Assembly: GCF_001984825.2 (NCBI RefSeq) | Contig: NZ_CP043318.1 | Span: 5,022,001-5,086,000 of the forward strand | Length of the DNA stretch: 64,000 nt | Direction: 5' to 3' | DNA from: Enterobacter chengduensis | GTDB lineage: Bacteria; Pseudomonadota; Gammaproteobacteria; Enterobacterales; Enterobacteriaceae | Shown: positions 44,544 through 55,220 of the stretch, one piece after another | Numbering within the stretch: position 1 is the stretch's first letter | How the letters are laid out: each line of letters opens with the position of its first letter | The notes under the pieces: model-generated | Seen by the model: only the letters and a program-made list of their open reading frames with translations | Told to the model about the DNA's origin: nothing | Database searches by the model: none | Position numbers and translations under genes: made by a program

Positions 44544-45509
44544 TTACTGTTTTTTGTTGTCTACCAGTACCGCCAGCAAAATCACCACTGCCTTAACGAT
44601 CATCTGGTAATAGGAGGAAACACCTAACAAATTCAAACCATTATTCAGGAAACCGAGAATCAGTGCGCCGATCAATGTCCCAACAATGCGACCTTTACCG
44701 CCCGCGAGACTCGTACCGCCCAGAACCACTGCCGCGATAGCATCCAGCTCATACCCCGTACCCGCCGTCGGCTGCGCGGAAGAAAGACGCGCCACTTCGA
44801 TGATACCGGCCAGTGACGCCAGCAGGCCGCACAGGGAGTAAACGATAATTTTGACTTTATTAACGCTGATACCGGACAGGCGCGTTGCCGCTTCGTTACC
44901 GCCCAGCGCATAGATATAGCGGCCCAGACGGGTGTGGTGAAGCATGTACCACGCCGCCAGGAAGACGATAGCCATGATCCAGACCGGCGTCGGAACGCCC
45001 AGCGGGCGACCGATACCGAACCAGCCAAACAGATCCGCGTTATCGGTAAAGCCGGTGTTGACCGGGCTACCGTTGGTGTAAACCATGGTCACACCGCGCA
45101 GCAGCAGCATCATCACCAGCGTGGCGATAAACGCCTGAACGCGGCCTTTTGCCACAATCACGCCGGTGACGGCGCCAATCGCCGCACCTGCAGCCAAGGC
45201 AGCGGCAACCGCCACCAGCGCGTTGACTTCAATGCCGACAATCGAAGCGGCGATCGCGCCGGTGAGCGCCAGCAGGGAACCGACGGACAGATCGATACCC
45301 GAGGTCAAAATCACCAGCGTCATGCCGACCGCCATAATGGCGTTCACCGACGTTTGCTGCAGAATGTTGAACAGGTTATTCACGGTGAAAAAGTTCGGGC
45401 TCATGGTCGACACAATCGCGATCAGCACCAGCAGGGCAATCAGCGATTTTTGCTCCATCAGCCACGCCTTTGTGAAATAGCGGCGACCAGAAACAGCCTG
45501 GGTAGTCAT
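44544..45509 (-). CDS. rbsC: Ribose ABC permease
   Basis: This 321-residue inner-membrane permease of the BPD type 2 family has about ten hydrophobic segments and the EAA-like block RLSGISVNKVKIIVYSLCG. It forms the channel of the ribose importer with RbsA. It lies 4 bases after rbsA. Confidence 0.95.
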   Translation of the reverse strand: MTTQAVSGRRYFTKAWLMEQKSLIALLVLIAIVSTMSPNFFTVNNLFNILQQTSVNAIMAVGMTLVILTSGIDLSVGSLLALTGAIAASIVGIEVNALVAVAAALAAGAAIGAVTGVIVAKGRVQAFIATLVMMLLLRGVTMVYTNGSPVNTGFTDNADLFGWFGIGRPLGVPTPVWIMAIVFLAAWYMLHHTRLGRYIYALGGNEAATRLSGISVNKVKIIVYSLCGLLASLAGIIEVARLSSAQPTAGTGYELDAIAAVVLGGTSLAGGKGRIVGTLIGALILGFLNNGLNLLGVSSYYQMIVKAVVILLAVLVDNKKQ

Positions 45510-45513
45510 CTTC

Positions 45514-47019
45514 TTACTCCTGATTCACGCGATTAAGCTTGCCCACAGCGGCAGCCATCAGAACTTCCTGGGTGGCCTGCTCGCGAGTGAATTCACCGCC
45601 GAGATGCCCTTCATGCATGACGATAATGCGATCGCTCATGCCTAATACTTCTGGCATCTCGGAAGAGACCAGAATGATGCTCAGACCGTCGGCCTTGAAC
45701 TGGTTAATCAGCTGATAGATCTCTTTCTTCGCCCCCACGTCCACGCCGCGGGTGGGCTCGTCGAGGATCAGCACTTTCGGGCGAGTCATCAGCCCGCGGG
45801 CAATCGCCACTTTCTGCTGATTGCCGCCGGACAGCAGGCCAATAGCCTGCTCCATCGACGGGGTTTTGACGTTAAAGAGGCGGATAAAATCGCTGACCGC
45901 TTGCTGCTCGTCTTTGTGCTTCAGGCTGCCGCCGCTATGGCTGAAATAGCGCAGCGCGGTCAGGGACATGTTCTCTTTCACCGACATGCCGAGCACCAGG
46001 CCGTCGCGCTTGCGGTCTTCAGAAATGTAGACGATGCCGTTCGCCAGACCATCCTGCGGGGAGCGGGTTACCACTTCATGACCGTCGAGGGTGACATAGC
46101 CGCTGGTGCGCGGCAGCGCGCCGTACAGCACTTTCATCAGCTCGGTACGTCCCGCGCCCATCAGGCCCGCCACGCCGAGGATCTCGCCCTGACGCAGGGT
46201 AAAGGTCACGTCGTTCACGCCCGGGCCGCAGAGGTTATCCACCTTCAGGCGGATCTCGCCAGGCAGCTTATCCAGATGCGGGTACTGATCTTCGAGCTTA
46301 CGTCCCACCATCATTTCGATGAGCGTATCTTCGGTCAGCGTGGCCACTTCGCGCTCGGCAATAAACTGCCCGTCGCGGAATACGGTGACGTCGTCGCAGA
46401 TTTCGAAGATCTCTTTCATGCGGTGAGAGATATAGACAATTCCGCGCCCCTGCGACTTCAGCTCGCGGATCACGCGGAACAGGGATTCGGTTTCGGTATC
46501 GGTTAGGGCGTCGGTCGGTTCATCCATGATGATGACTTTGGACTCAAAGCTCAGCACCTTCGCGATTTCCACCATCTGCTGGTCGCCAATGGAGAGATCG
46601 CCGACCAGGCGGTCGCTCTTAAAGCGCAGGTTCAGCTTCGCCAGCAGCTTGTCGGCCTCGGCATACATGGTTTTCCAGTCGATTTTGCCGAAGCGGTTCA
46701 CGAATTCACGGCCGAGGAAGATGTTCTCCGCAATGGTAAGCTGCGGGATCAGGTTCAGCTCCTGGTGAATAATCCCGATTCCGGCTTCCTGAGAGGATTT
46801 CGGGCCAGTAAAGGTGGTCTCTTTACCCAGCCAGACAAGGGAACCCGCATCCCGTTGGTAGATACCGGTCAGCACCTTCATCATGGTGGATTTGCCGGCA
46901 CCGTTTTCGCCCACCAGCGCCATCACGCGCCCGGGGTAGACGTTCAGCGCCGCGCCGGAGAGGGCTTTTACGCCCGGGAACGACTTATCGATCCCTTTGA
47001 GTTGCAGTAATGCGTCCAT
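45514..47019 (-). CDS. rbsA: Ribose ABC ATPase
   Basis: This 501-residue twin-ATPase has an N-terminal domain with Walker [13 protein letters not shown], signature [13 protein letters not shown] and Walker [12 protein letters not shown]. The C-terminal domain has a degenerate Walker A ([12 protein letters not shown]) with signature [15 protein letters not shown] and [11 protein letters not shown]. The start [14 protein letters not shown] at 47019 has a GAGG site and matches the family. Confidence 0.96.
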   Translation of the reverse strand: MDALLQLKGIDKSFPGVKALSGAALNVYPGRVMALVGENGAGKSTMMKVLTGIYQRDAGSLVWLGKETTFTGPKSSQEAGIGIIHQELNLIPQLTIAENIFLGREFVNRFGKIDWKTMYAEADKLLAKLNLRFKSDRLVGDLSIGDQQMVEIAKVLSFESKVIIMDEPTDALTDTETESLFRVIRELKSQGRGIVYISHRMKEIFEICDDVTVFRDGQFIAEREVATLTEDTLIEMMVGRKLEDQYPHLDKLPGEIRLKVDNLCGPGVNDVTFTLRQGEILGVAGLMGAGRTELMKVLYGALPRTSGYVTLDGHEVVTRSPQDGLANGIVYISEDRKRDGLVLGMSVKENMSLTALRYFSHSGGSLKHKDEQQAVSDFIRLFNVKTPSMEQAIGLLSGGNQQKVAIARGLMTRPKVLILDEPTRGVDVGAKKEIYQLINQFKADGLSIILVSSEMPEVLGMSDRIIVMHEGHLGGEFTREQATQEVLMAAAVGKLNRVNQE

Positions 47020-47026
47020 GATGGCC

Positions 47027-47446
47027 TCAGAAGGTGACGCCAGCACAGAGAATGATATTCGCATACGGGGAACACTCCCCGCTGCGAATCACCGCCTGAC
47101 TGTCTGCGGTTTGTTGTTTGAATTGTTCGTGCGTCGTGTAACGAATTTCGATGGTGTTTCCCTGGTGTTGTTGCAGTTGCTCAAGGTGGCTGAGCAACGT
47201 TTCGTGGAGTTGCGGATTATGTTGTTTGATTTCCGCCGCGAGAATGGCCTTCTCAACCTGCATCTCCGCGGTAACGACTTCCAGTACCTGCATAAACGAG
47301 GGAACGCCCTGCGTTAACGCCATATCAATACGGGTTGTGCTGCGCGGAACCGGTAAGCCTGCATCGCAAACCACCAGCGAATCGGTATGCCCAAGACGGG
47401 AAATAACCGATGAGATTTCTGAGTTGAGTACAGTGCCTTTCTTCAT
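47027..47446 (-). CDS. rbsD: D-ribose pyranase
   Basis: This 139-residue enzyme interconverts pyranose and furanose ribose. The N-terminal [20 protein letters not shown] contains the conserved His20. It is the first gene of the rbs operon, ends 7 bases before rbsA, and starts just downstream of the operators. Confidence 0.95.
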   Translation of the reverse strand: MKKGTVLNSEISSVISRLGHTDSLVVCDAGLPVPRSTTRIDMALTQGVPSFMQVLEVVTAEMQVEKAILAAEIKQHNPQLHETLLSHLEQLQQHQGNTIEIRYTTHEQFKQQTADSQAVIRSGECSPYANIILCAGVTF

Positions 47447-47460
47447 TTTCTTGCTCCACT

Positions 47461-47555
47461 AGCGAAACGTTTCGCTAAAAGTAGTGTAGCGCCAGAAATG
47501 TTCAGAAAACCATCACGACGTAACAGATTTGTGATCGACGTCGAAACGTTTCGCT
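47461..47555 (-). promoter_or_regulatory. Two RbsR operators upstream of rbsD
   Basis: The perfect palindrome AGCGAAACGTTTCGCT lies at 47461-47476, and CGAAACGTTTCG lies at 47542-47553; the centres are 79 bases apart. A TGTGA half-site for CRP is at 47530-47534. The promoter lies between the operators, so loop-type repression is possible. Confidence 0.85.
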
Positions 47556-47581
47556 AAGTGAAATGGAGGGGAGGTAAATGC

Positions 47582-47610
47582 AAAACGGTAACCGTCAGGT
47601 TACCGTTTTT
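47582..47610. terminator. Terminator downstream of kup
   Basis: AAAACGGTAACC pairs with GGTTACCGTTTT around a GTCA loop; A/T runs on both sides make it bidirectional. Confidence 0.82.
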
Positions 47611-47616
47611 ATGTTT

Positions 47617-47660
47617 GCGCCCTCTCCCTGTGGGAGAGGGTCAGTGTGAGGGCATCAGGC
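47617..47660. repeat. Dispersed-type inverted repeat
   Basis: CCCTCTCCC (47620-47628) pairs with GGGAGAGGG (47632-47640), followed by TGTGAGGGCATCAGGC. This pattern recurs in enterobacterial intergenic DNA (from memory); only one copy lies in this window. Confidence 0.5.
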
Positions 47661-47671
47661 CGCTCAAAGAC

Positions 47672-49540
47672 TTAGATCTCGACCTGCGTTCCCAGCTCAA
47701 TCACGCGGTTAGGCGGGATCTCAAACTGGTCAGGCGCGCGCAGGGCGTTACGCTGCAGGATGAGGTACAGCTTGCCGCGCAGGCGCAGATACCACGGTCG
47801 CTTGCCGATGATCAGCGACTCGTGCGACATAAAGAACGATGTCTCCATCATGCGGCAGCTCAGCCCTTCCAGGCCGCAGCGGTGGAACACCTCTTCCACG
47901 TTCGGTGTTTCACGCCAGCCGTAGCTTGCCACCACGCGCCAGAAGGTCGGAGAAAGCTGCTCAATCTGAACGCGACGCACGTTGTGAACGTAAGGTGCAT
48001 CTTCGGTGCGCAGCGTCAGCAGGATCACGCGCTCGTGCAGGACCTTGTTATGCTTGAGGTTATGCATCAGCGCAAACGGGATCACGTTCAGCGCGCGAGA
48101 CATGTACACCGCGGTGCCCGGCACGCGGACCGGCGGGGATTTTTCCAGAGAAGCGATCATCGCCTCCAGAGAGTTCCCGTGCTCGTGCATGCGGCGCAGC
48201 AGGCGGAAACGCTCGCTTTTCCAGGTGGTCATAACGATGAACATCACCAGACCGAGCGTCAACGGCAGCCAGCCGCCGGAAACAATCTTGTCGAGGTTCG
48301 CAGAGAACAGCGGCACGTCGATGCACAGGAAGCCCACCAGAATCATCGCCACAAGGAACTTATTCCAGTGCCAGTTTCGGTACGCCACCGTGGTGGAAAG
48401 AATCGATGTCAGCACCATCGTACCGGTTACCGCAATACCGTACGCCGCCGCCAGGTTGCTGGAGTGCTCGAAGCTGACGATGACAATCACCACCGCAAAA
48501 TAGAGCAGCCAGTTAACGAACGGGATGTAGATCTGGCCCGACTCCATCTCAGAGGTATGGATGATGCGCATCGGTGAGAGATAACCCAGACGCACGGCCT
48601 GACGCGTCAGAGAAAACACCCCGGAAATCACCGCCTGAGAGGCAATAACGGTCGCCAGCGTCGCCAGGATCAGCATCGGCACCAGCGCCCAGTCGGGTGC
48701 CAGCAGGAAAAACGGGTTCTTAATCGCTTCCGGGTTCTTGAGCAGCAGCGCGCCCTGGCCGAAGTAGTTCAGCACCAGCGACGGCAGCACCACGATAAAC
48801 CATGCCACGCGGATAGGCAGTTTCCCGAAGTGGCCCATGTCTGCATACAGCGCTTCCACACCGGTGATGGAGAGCACGACGGCACCCAGCGCCACGAAGG
48901 AGACCACTTTATATTCGAGGAAGAAATGCACGGCCCAGTAAGGGTTTAGCGCATGCAGCACTTCCGGGTTGGCGATAATGCTGCGCAAGCCAAGCGCCGC
49001 CAGGATCAGGAACCAGGCCAGCATAATCGGCGCAAACAGTTTGCCCACCAGCCCCGTACCGTGCTTCTGGATCGCAAACAGCAGCGTCAGCACGATTATT
49101 GCCAGCGGGACGACCCACGTATCAAGCTGCGGTGCGATAATCTCCAGTCCCTCAATCGCCGAGAGGACCGAAATCGCGGGCGTTATCACCACCTCTCCGT
49201 AGAAGAAACTGCCGCCAATCAGGCCGATAATCACCAGTACTGAGGTCATTCTGGCCGAGGTATTGCGTCCGGCAAGGGACATCAGGGTCAGGATCCCACC
49301 TTCACCTGCGTTATCAGCACGCATAACGAAGGAAAGGTATTTAACGGAAACCACCAGGATCAGCAGCCAGAAAATGAGGGACAGGAAGCCAAACACGGCA
49401 TCGCGTTCAACACCAAAACCAAACTGGCCGGACAGACATTCACGAAGCGTATAAAGCGGGCTGGTGCCGATATCACCGTAGACAACCCCGATCGCCGCAA
49501 GCGTTATTGCGGGTAATGATTGCTTATTATCAGTGCTCAT
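47672..49540 (-). CDS. kup: Low-affinity potassium transporter Kup
   Basis: This 622-residue Kup/HAK/KT family protein has about 12 membrane segments and a C-terminal cytoplasmic domain. The N-terminal signature is [19 protein letters not shown], and [17 protein letters not shown] follows. It is a K+/H+ symporter active at low pH or under hyperosmotic stress. Divergent from ravA across 221 bases that show no gene. Confidence 0.96.
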   Translation of the reverse strand: MSTDNKQSLPAITLAAIGVVYGDIGTSPLYTLRECLSGQFGFGVERDAVFGFLSLIFWLLILVVSVKYLSFVMRADNAGEGGILTLMSLAGRNTSARMTSVLVIIGLIGGSFFYGEVVITPAISVLSAIEGLEIIAPQLDTWVVPLAIIVLTLLFAIQKHGTGLVGKLFAPIMLAWFLILAALGLRSIIANPEVLHALNPYWAVHFFLEYKVVSFVALGAVVLSITGVEALYADMGHFGKLPIRVAWFIVVLPSLVLNYFGQGALLLKNPEAIKNPFFLLAPDWALVPMLILATLATVIASQAVISGVFSLTRQAVRLGYLSPMRIIHTSEMESGQIYIPFVNWLLYFAVVIVIVSFEHSSNLAAAYGIAVTGTMVLTSILSTTVAYRNWHWNKFLVAMILVGFLCIDVPLFSANLDKIVSGGWLPLTLGLVMFIVMTTWKSERFRLLRRMHEHGNSLEAMIASLEKSPPVRVPGTAVYMSRALNVIPFALMHNLKHNKVLHERVILLTLRTEDAPYVHNVRRVQIEQLSPTFWRVVASYGWRETPNVEEVFHRCGLEGLSCRMMETSFFMSHESLIIGKRPWYLRLRGKLYLILQRNALRAPDQFEIPPNRVIELGTQVEI

Positions 49541-49761
49541 AGACTAGTCTTTTCGTTTAAATAACAAATGTGTTCCTGTCCCTTGGCCCACAAAAAGCGC
49601 ACAGTATGCACGATTCATCGCAAAATCGTACCCCTAAATGCAACCGCATTAATGTAGCGCAAAGAGAATTGCGCCGCACTTCAGTCTATTACCAGCCCTG
49701 ACTGAAACGTCTATACTCGCTTCAACTGGCCGCCACGACGGCGAAAGGATGCAAAACTATT

Positions 49762-51258
49762 ATGGCTCACTCACATTTATTAGCAGAAAGAATTTCCCGC
49801 CTCAGCAGCGCGCTGGAGAAAGGCCTGTTCGAGCGTAGCCACGCCATTCGCCTCTGTTTACTGGCGGCGTTGAGCGGTGAAAGCGTGTTTCTGCTTGGGC
49901 CGCCGGGCATCGCCAAAAGCCTGATTGCCCGCAGGCTTAAGTTCGCTTTTCAGAATGCCCGCGCGTTTGAATATCTGATGACCCGCTTCTCCACTCCCGA
50001 AGAGGTTTTCGGCCCTCTTTCCATTCAGGCGCTGAAAGATGAAGGGCGCTACGAGCGTTTGACGGCGGGGTATCTGCCTGAGGCTGAAATTGTCTTTCTT
50101 GATGAGATCTGGAAAGCCGGCCCGGCGATTCTTAATACCCTGCTTACGGCAATTAACGAACGCCGGTTTCGCAACGGGGCCAGCGAAGAAAAAATCCCGA
50201 TGCGCCTGCTGGTGGCCGCGTCAAACGAACTGCCCGAAGCCGACAGCAGCCTGGAAGCGCTGTATGACCGTATGCTGATCCGCCTGTGGCTCGATAAAGT
50301 CCAGGACAAGTCCAACTTCCGCTCTATGCTGGTCAGCCAGCAGGATGAGAACGAAAACCCGGTTGCGGCTTCTCTGCAGGTGACGGACGAGGAGTATCAC
50401 CAGTGGCAGGAAGAGATCGGCAAAATTAAACTGCCCGATGCCGTTTTTGAACTGATCTTCATGCTGCGCCAGCAGCTTGATTTACTCCCTTCCGCACCGT
50501 ACGTCTCTGACCGTCGCTGGAAAAAAGCGATTCGCCTGCTGCAGGCAAGCGCCCTGTTCAGCGGTCGTGATGCCGTAGCCCCTATCGATCTGATCCTCCT
50601 CAAAGATTGCCTGTGGCATGACGCAGAAGGCATGAACCTGATGCAGCAGCAGCTGGACGTTTTGATGACCGGACACGCGTGGGGCCAGCAGTCTATGCTG
50701 AACCAGCTGGGTGCAATTACCCAGCGCCGGATCCAGCTTCAGCAGCAGCAAAGTGATAAAACGGCGCTGAAAGTGAATCGTCTTGGGGGTATGTTCGCCC
50801 GCAAACCGCACTACGAGCTTCCTGCGGATCTGACCGGAACGACGCTAACGCTGCTGCTCCAGCAGCCGCTCAAGCTGCACGATATGCAGGTGGTACACAT
50901 TACGGTTGAGCGCGAGGCGCTGTCCCAGTGGCTCGACAAAGGCGGCGAGATCCGCGGCAAGCTCAACGGGATCGGCTTTGCGCAGCCGCTGACGATGGAA
51001 GTGGACAGCAGCCAGCACCTGGTGATCCGCGACGTCAGCCTGCAGGGCTCGCGTCTTGCGCTTCCCGGCACCGCCTCTGACAGCGTGCCGGAAGAGATCA
51101 AACAGCAGCTGGACGCGCTGGATACCGAATGGCACCAGCAGCACACCCGCTTTAGCGAGCAGCAAAAATGCCTCTTTATTCATAGCGACTGGTTAGGTCG
51201 CATCGAAGCCAGCCTGCAGGACGTCAGCGCGCAGATCAAACAGGCGCGTCAATGCTAA
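49762..51258 (+). CDS. ravA: MoxR-type AAA+ ATPase RavA
   Basis: This 498-residue ATPase has Walker A GPPGIAKS at residues 46-53, Walker B IVFLDEIW and sensor 1 [11 protein letters not shown]. The C-terminal triple-helix/LARA region follows. In E. coli RavA forms hexamers, binds the inducible lysine decarboxylase LdcI and works with ViaA on respiratory complexes. A GAAAGGATG site precedes the ATG. It overlaps viaA by 7 bases. Confidence 0.95.
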   Translation: MAHSHLLAERISRLSSALEKGLFERSHAIRLCLLAALSGESVFLLGPPGIAKSLIARRLKFAFQNARAFEYLMTRFSTPEEVFGPLSIQALKDEGRYERLTAGYLPEAEIVFLDEIWKAGPAILNTLLTAINERRFRNGASEEKIPMRLLVAASNELPEADSSLEALYDRMLIRLWLDKVQDKSNFRSMLVSQQDENENPVAASLQVTDEEYHQWQEEIGKIKLPDAVFELIFMLRQQLDLLPSAPYVSDRRWKKAIRLLQASALFSGRDAVAPIDLILLKDCLWHDAEGMNLMQQQLDVLMTGHAWGQQSMLNQLGAITQRRIQLQQQQSDKTALKVNRLGGMFARKPHYELPADLTGTTLTLLLQQPLKLHDMQVVHITVEREALSQWLDKGGEIRGKLNGIGFAQPLTMEVDSSQHLVIRDVSLQGSRLALPGTASDSVPEEIKQQLDALDTEWHQQHTRFSEQQKCLFIHSDWLGRIEASLQDVSAQIKQARQC

Positions 51259-52703
51259 CGCTGGATACGCTCAACGTCATGCTGGCCGTCAGCGAGGAGG
51301 GGTTGATCGAAGAAGTGGTCATTACCCTTCTGGCGTCGCCGCAGCTGGCGGCGTTTTTTGAAAAATTCCCGAAGCTCAAAAAGGCGATGACCGACGATCT
51401 CCCGCGCTGGCGCGAAAATCTGCGACAGCGATTTAAAGAGACTGAAGTTCCGCCGGAGCTGACGGAGGAAGTCTCGGCCTATCAGCAGTGCCAGCGGCTC
51501 TCCACGACGCAGTTTATCGTCCAGCTCCCGCAAACTCTGGCGCTGCTCGACAACGTCCACTCTCCGTTTGCCGGCCAGGCCCGAGCGCTGGTTACGGATA
51601 ACGCCACCTTTACTCCCGCCCTGCACACCCTCTTTTTACAGCGCTGGCGCCTCAGCCTGGTGGTTCAGGCCACGACGCTAAACCAGCAGCTGCTGGACGA
51701 AGAGCGCGAGCAGCTGCTCAGTGAAGTACAGGAACGTATGACCCTGAGCGGCCAGCTTGAGCAGGTGCTGGTGGAAAATGAAAACGCCGCGGGTCGTCTC
51801 TGGGACATGAGCGCCGGTCAGCTCCGACGCGGGGATTACCAGCTGATCGTCAAATACGGCGATTTTCTGGCGCAGCAGCCGGAGCTGATGAAGCTTGCTG
51901 AACAGCTGGGGCGCTCAAGGGAGGCAAAATCGGTTCCAAAGAAGGATGCCCCGATGGAAACCTTCCGCACCCTGGTACGCGAACCGGCTACCGTGCCGGA
52001 GCAGGTCGACGGGCTCCAGCAGAGCGATGACATTCTGCGCCTGCTGCCCACCGAGTTAAGCACGCTGGGCATGACCGAGCTGGAGTATGAGTTCTACCGA
52101 CGGCTGGTGGAAAAACAGCTTCTCACCTACCGGCTGCACGGCGAAGCCTGGCGCGAGAAGCTGAGCCAGCGTCCGGTCGTCCATCAGGATTTTGATGAAC
52201 AGCCGCGCGGGCCGTTTATTGTGTGCGTGGATACGTCCGGATCGATGGGCGGGTTTAACGAGCAGTGCGCGAAGGCGTTTTGCCTGGCACTGATGCGCGT
52301 GGCGCTCGCCGACCGCCGTCGCTGCTTCATCATGCTGTTCTCCAGCGAGGTGGTGGGCTATGAGCTGACGAACCAGCAGGGTATCGAGCAGGCAATCCGC
52401 TTCCTGAGCCAGCGTTTTCGCGGCGGCACGGATCTGGCCAGCTGCTTTCGCAGCATTGTGGAGCGTATGCAGGGCGGCGACTGGTACGACGCCGACGCGG
52501 TGGTGATTTCCGATTTTATTGCCCAGCGGCTGCCGGATGACGTGGTGAATAAGGTGAAGGAATTACAGCGCGTGCATCAGCACCGTTTCCATGCGGTGGC
52601 GATGTCCGCCCATGGAAAACCCGGCATCATGCGCATCTTCGATCATATCTGGCGCTTTGATACCGGGCTGCGTAGCCGCCTGCTCAGACGCTGGCAGCGT
52701 TAA
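51252..52703 (+). CDS. viaA: VWA-domain partner ViaA
   Basis: This 483-residue protein has a helical N-terminal part (about 1-315) and a C-terminal von Willebrand factor A domain. The MIDAS residues are Asp327, Ser329 and Ser331 in [10 protein letters not shown]. It stimulates RavA and takes part in aminoglycoside sensitivity in E. coli. Its stop abuts the stop of the convergent asnA with no gap. Confidence 0.95.
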   Translation: MLTLDTLNVMLAVSEEGLIEEVVITLLASPQLAAFFEKFPKLKKAMTDDLPRWRENLRQRFKETEVPPELTEEVSAYQQCQRLSTTQFIVQLPQTLALLDNVHSPFAGQARALVTDNATFTPALHTLFLQRWRLSLVVQATTLNQQLLDEEREQLLSEVQERMTLSGQLEQVLVENENAAGRLWDMSAGQLRRGDYQLIVKYGDFLAQQPELMKLAEQLGRSREAKSVPKKDAPMETFRTLVREPATVPEQVDGLQQSDDILRLLPTELSTLGMTELEYEFYRRLVEKQLLTYRLHGEAWREKLSQRPVVHQDFDEQPRGPFIVCVDTSGSMGGFNEQCAKAFCLALMRVALADRRRCFIMLFSSEVVGYELTNQQGIEQAIRFLSQRFRGGTDLASCFRSIVERMQGGDWYDADAVVISDFIAQRLPDDVVNKVKELQRVHQHRFHAVAMSAHGKPGIMRIFDHIWRFDTGLRSRLLRRWQR

Positions 52704-53696
52704 TTACAGAAGAGAGCCGACGCTTTCGCGTACCTGCTGCGGCCAGACGCCACACTGAACCTGACCGATATGGGGTAATTGCAGGAGCAGCATGGTCAGG
52801 CGGGACTGGCCGATACCGCCACCAATCGTCTGCGGCATTTCCCCACGCAGCAGCGCCTGGTGCCACTCTAGTTTGAGGCGATCTTCATCGCCGGTGGTCG
52901 ACAGCTGGCGCTTCAGCGCGTCGGCATCCACGCGGATCCCCATAGAAGAAAGCTCAAATGCGTCTTCCAGTACCGGGTTCCAGACCAGAATATCGCCGTT
53001 CAGCCCGGCAAATTCCCCCTCGCCCGCAGTGCTCCAGTCATCATAATCCGGCGCACGAACGTCGTGGCGTTTACCGTCAGAAAGCTTCCCGCCGATACCG
53101 ATCAGGAACACGGCTCCTAATTCTTTGGCGATCGCACGCTCACGCCCTTTGGCGTCCAGATCCGGGAAGCGGGTCAGCAATTCCTGGCTATGAACAAAGT
53201 GGATCGTTTCCGGCAGGAACGGTGCCAGACCAAACTCTTCGCTTACGGCCGCTTCGGTTGCTTTGATCCCGGCGTAGATCGCCTCAACGGTGGACTTCAG
53301 CGTACCGACGTGACGCTCACCATCCCCCATCACGCGCTCCCAGTCCCACTGGTCGACGTAAACAGAGTGAATAGGTGAGAGGCGATCTTCATCGGGGCGA
53401 AGGGCTTTCATGTGCGTGTAAAGCCCTTCGCCCGCGCTGAAGTCGTGTTGTCCCAGGGTTTGACGCTTCCACTTCGCCAGGGAATGAACCACTTCGAACT
53501 GGGCGTCTGGCAGTGTTTTCACTTTCACCTGCACCGCTTTTTCGCATCCAGACAGGTTATCCTGGGTCCCGTCACCCACGCGGCTAAGAATCGGAGCCTG
53601 AACTTCAATCAGCCCAAGCTTCTCTTCCAGCTGGCGGGAAAAATGGGATTTTACGAAACTGATCTGGCGTTGTTTTGCGATGTAAACGGTTTTCAT
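52704..53696 (-). CDS. asnA: Ammonia-dependent asparagine synthetase
   Basis: This 330-residue enzyme makes asparagine from aspartate and ammonia and is related to class II aminoacyl-tRNA synthetases. Visible blocks are [15 protein letters not shown] at the start, [10 protein letters not shown], and the C-terminal motif 3-like [14 protein letters not shown]. It is divergent from asnC, its activator, across 151 bases. Confidence 0.97.
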   Translation of the reverse strand: MKTVYIAKQRQISFVKSHFSRQLEEKLGLIEVQAPILSRVGDGTQDNLSGCEKAVQVKVKTLPDAQFEVVHSLAKWKRQTLGQHDFSAGEGLYTHMKALRPDEDRLSPIHSVYVDQWDWERVMGDGERHVGTLKSTVEAIYAGIKATEAAVSEEFGLAPFLPETIHFVHSQELLTRFPDLDAKGRERAIAKELGAVFLIGIGGKLSDGKRHDVRAPDYDDWSTAGEGEFAGLNGDILVWNPVLEDAFELSSMGIRVDADALKRQLSTTGDEDRLKLEWHQALLRGEMPQTIGGGIGQSRLTMLLLQLPHIGQVQCGVWPQQVRESVGSLL

Positions 53697-53847
53697 TATT
53701 TATACTCCTGCGTCCTGTTGCTATTGATTAAGCAACAGAAATGGCACCTTATTCAATAACACATCAACAAAAAGCCACCTTCAGTTTTGATTCGATAAAA
53801 TAGAGCGCTAGAATAGAGTGATTCATTAATCTTTATAAGAAAAAGCT

Positions 53848-54306
53848 ATGGAAAATTATCAGATCGACAATCTCGACCGAGGCATTCTGAAGGCGTTGAT
53901 GGCGAATGCCCGTACCGCCTACGCCGAACTGGCAAAACAGTTTGGCGTCAGCCCGGGGACCATTCACGTTCGCGTAGAGAAAATGAAGCAGGCGGGCATC
54001 ATTACCGGCGCGCGCATAGACGTCAGCCCTAAACATCTGGGTTATGACGTCTGTTGCTTCATCGGCATCATTCTAAAAAGCGCCAAAGACTACCCTTCCG
54101 CCCTGGCAAAGCTGAACGCGCTGGATGAAGTCACCGAGGCTTATTACACCACCGGGCATTACAGCATCTTTATTAAAGTCATGTGCCGATCCATCGACGC
54201 GCTCCAGCAGGTACTTATCAACAAGATCCAAACAATCGATGAAATTCAGTCCACCGAGACGCTGATCTCCCTGCAAAACCCGATCATGCGTACCATCCGC
54301 CCGTGA
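53848..54306 (+). CDS. asnC: Lrp/AsnC-family regulator AsnC
   Basis: This 152-residue protein has an N-terminal HTH (NARTAYAELAKQFGVSPGTI) and a C-terminal RAM ligand domain. It activates asnA, and asparagine reverses this. Its transcript can run through mioC towards oriC. Confidence 0.96.
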   Translation: MENYQIDNLDRGILKALMANARTAYAELAKQFGVSPGTIHVRVEKMKQAGIITGARIDVSPKHLGYDVCCFIGIILKSAKDYPSALAKLNALDEVTEAYYTTGHYSIFIKVMCRSIDALQQVLINKIQTIDEIQSTETLISLQNPIMRTIRP

Positions 54307-54327
54307 TTGGGCAAATTCATTCCCACA

Positions 54328-54336
54328 TTTTCCACA
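54328..54336 (+). promoter_or_regulatory. DnaA box at the mioC promoter
   Basis: TTTTCCACA differs from the consensus TTATCCACA by one base. It lies 61 bases before the mioC ATG, where DnaA represses mioC in E. coli. Confidence 0.7.
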
Positions 54337-54396
54337 GGTAGATCCCAGCTCGTTCACAGCGTACAATGGCCGTCTCTTTATCTGGGCGAGCGATCA

Positions 54397-54846
54397 ATGG
54401 CGGACATTACCCTTATCAGCGGCAGCACCCTTGGTGGTGCGGAATACGTTGCGGAACACCTGGCTGAAAAGCTGGAAGATGCAGGCTTTTCTACAGAGAC
54501 ACTGCACGGACCGTTGCTTGAAGATCTCCCGACTGACGGGGTCTGGCTGCTGATCACCTCCACGCACGGCGCAGGCGATCTCCCCGATAACCTGCAACCT
54601 TTATATGACGAACTGCTGGAACAGCAGCCTGACCTGTCAAACGTCCGTTTTGGCGCGGTGGGGATCGGCAGTCGTGAATATGACACCTTTTGCGGTGCAA
54701 TAGAGAAAGTTGAAGCAGCTGTCTCCTCTTGTGGAGCAAAACAGCTGGGTGAAACGCTCAAGATCAACATCCTCGATCATGACATTCCGGAGGATCCAGC
54801 CGAGATCTGGCTCGCGGAATGGAAAAATTTACTCAAAAACGATTAA
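54397..54846 (+). CDS. mioC: Flavodoxin-like protein MioC
   Basis: This 149-residue FMN-binding protein has ISGSTLGGAEYVAEHLAEKL at the start and TSTHGAGDLPDN in the flavin loop. It supports biotin synthase activity in vitro. The ATG at 54397 was chosen from the family start; the longer frame would include the promoter region. Its transcription enters oriC. Confidence 0.95.
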   Translation: MADITLISGSTLGGAEYVAEHLAEKLEDAGFSTETLHGPLLEDLPTDGVWLLITSTHGAGDLPDNLQPLYDELLEQQPDLSNVRFGAVGIGSREYDTFCGAIEKVEAAVSSCGAKQLGETLKINILDHDIPEDPAEIWLAEWKNLLKND

Positions 54847-54847
54847 A

Positions 54848-55131
54848 GATCGCGCGATCAGATGTGGATAACTCTGGTTAAAAGCTCGTATTAACCCGTA
54901 GTTATCCAAAGAACAACCGTAGCTTCGTTTATGAGCTGTGCATAAAGTCGCGATCTGATCCCAGCTTATACGGTCCAGGATCACCGATCATTCACAGCAA
55001 ACGATCCTCTCTAACCCCATGATCTTCTTTATGAGATCGGACTTATCCACACAGGTTCGCGATCCTAATAAGAGATCACAATAGAACAGATCTCTAAATA
55101 AAAAGATCTTCTTTTTAATAGCCCAGGATCC
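54848..55131. other. Chromosomal replication origin oriC
   Basis: Consensus DnaA boxes lie at 55043-55051 (TTATCCACA, R1) and 54863-54871 (TGTGGATAA, R4). R2-like TGTGCATAA is at 54937-54945 and R3-like TTATCCAAA at 54902-54910. The A/T-rich unwinding region next to mnmG holds GATC-ended 13-mers at 55065-55077 and 55096-55108, with a third-like piece at 55117-55130. Fourteen GATC (Dam/SeqA) sites occur in about 285 bases. The order mioC - boxes - 13-mers - mnmG is that of E. coli. The remaining 90 bases to mnmG hold its promoter and leader. Confidence 0.96.
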
Positions 55132-55220
55132 CAATGCTTTCTCGAAAGACTAAAGTTGAGTAGAATCCACGGCCCGGGCTTCAATTCATTTTCATACCGC
55201 TTTACGCGAGGCAGACCACC

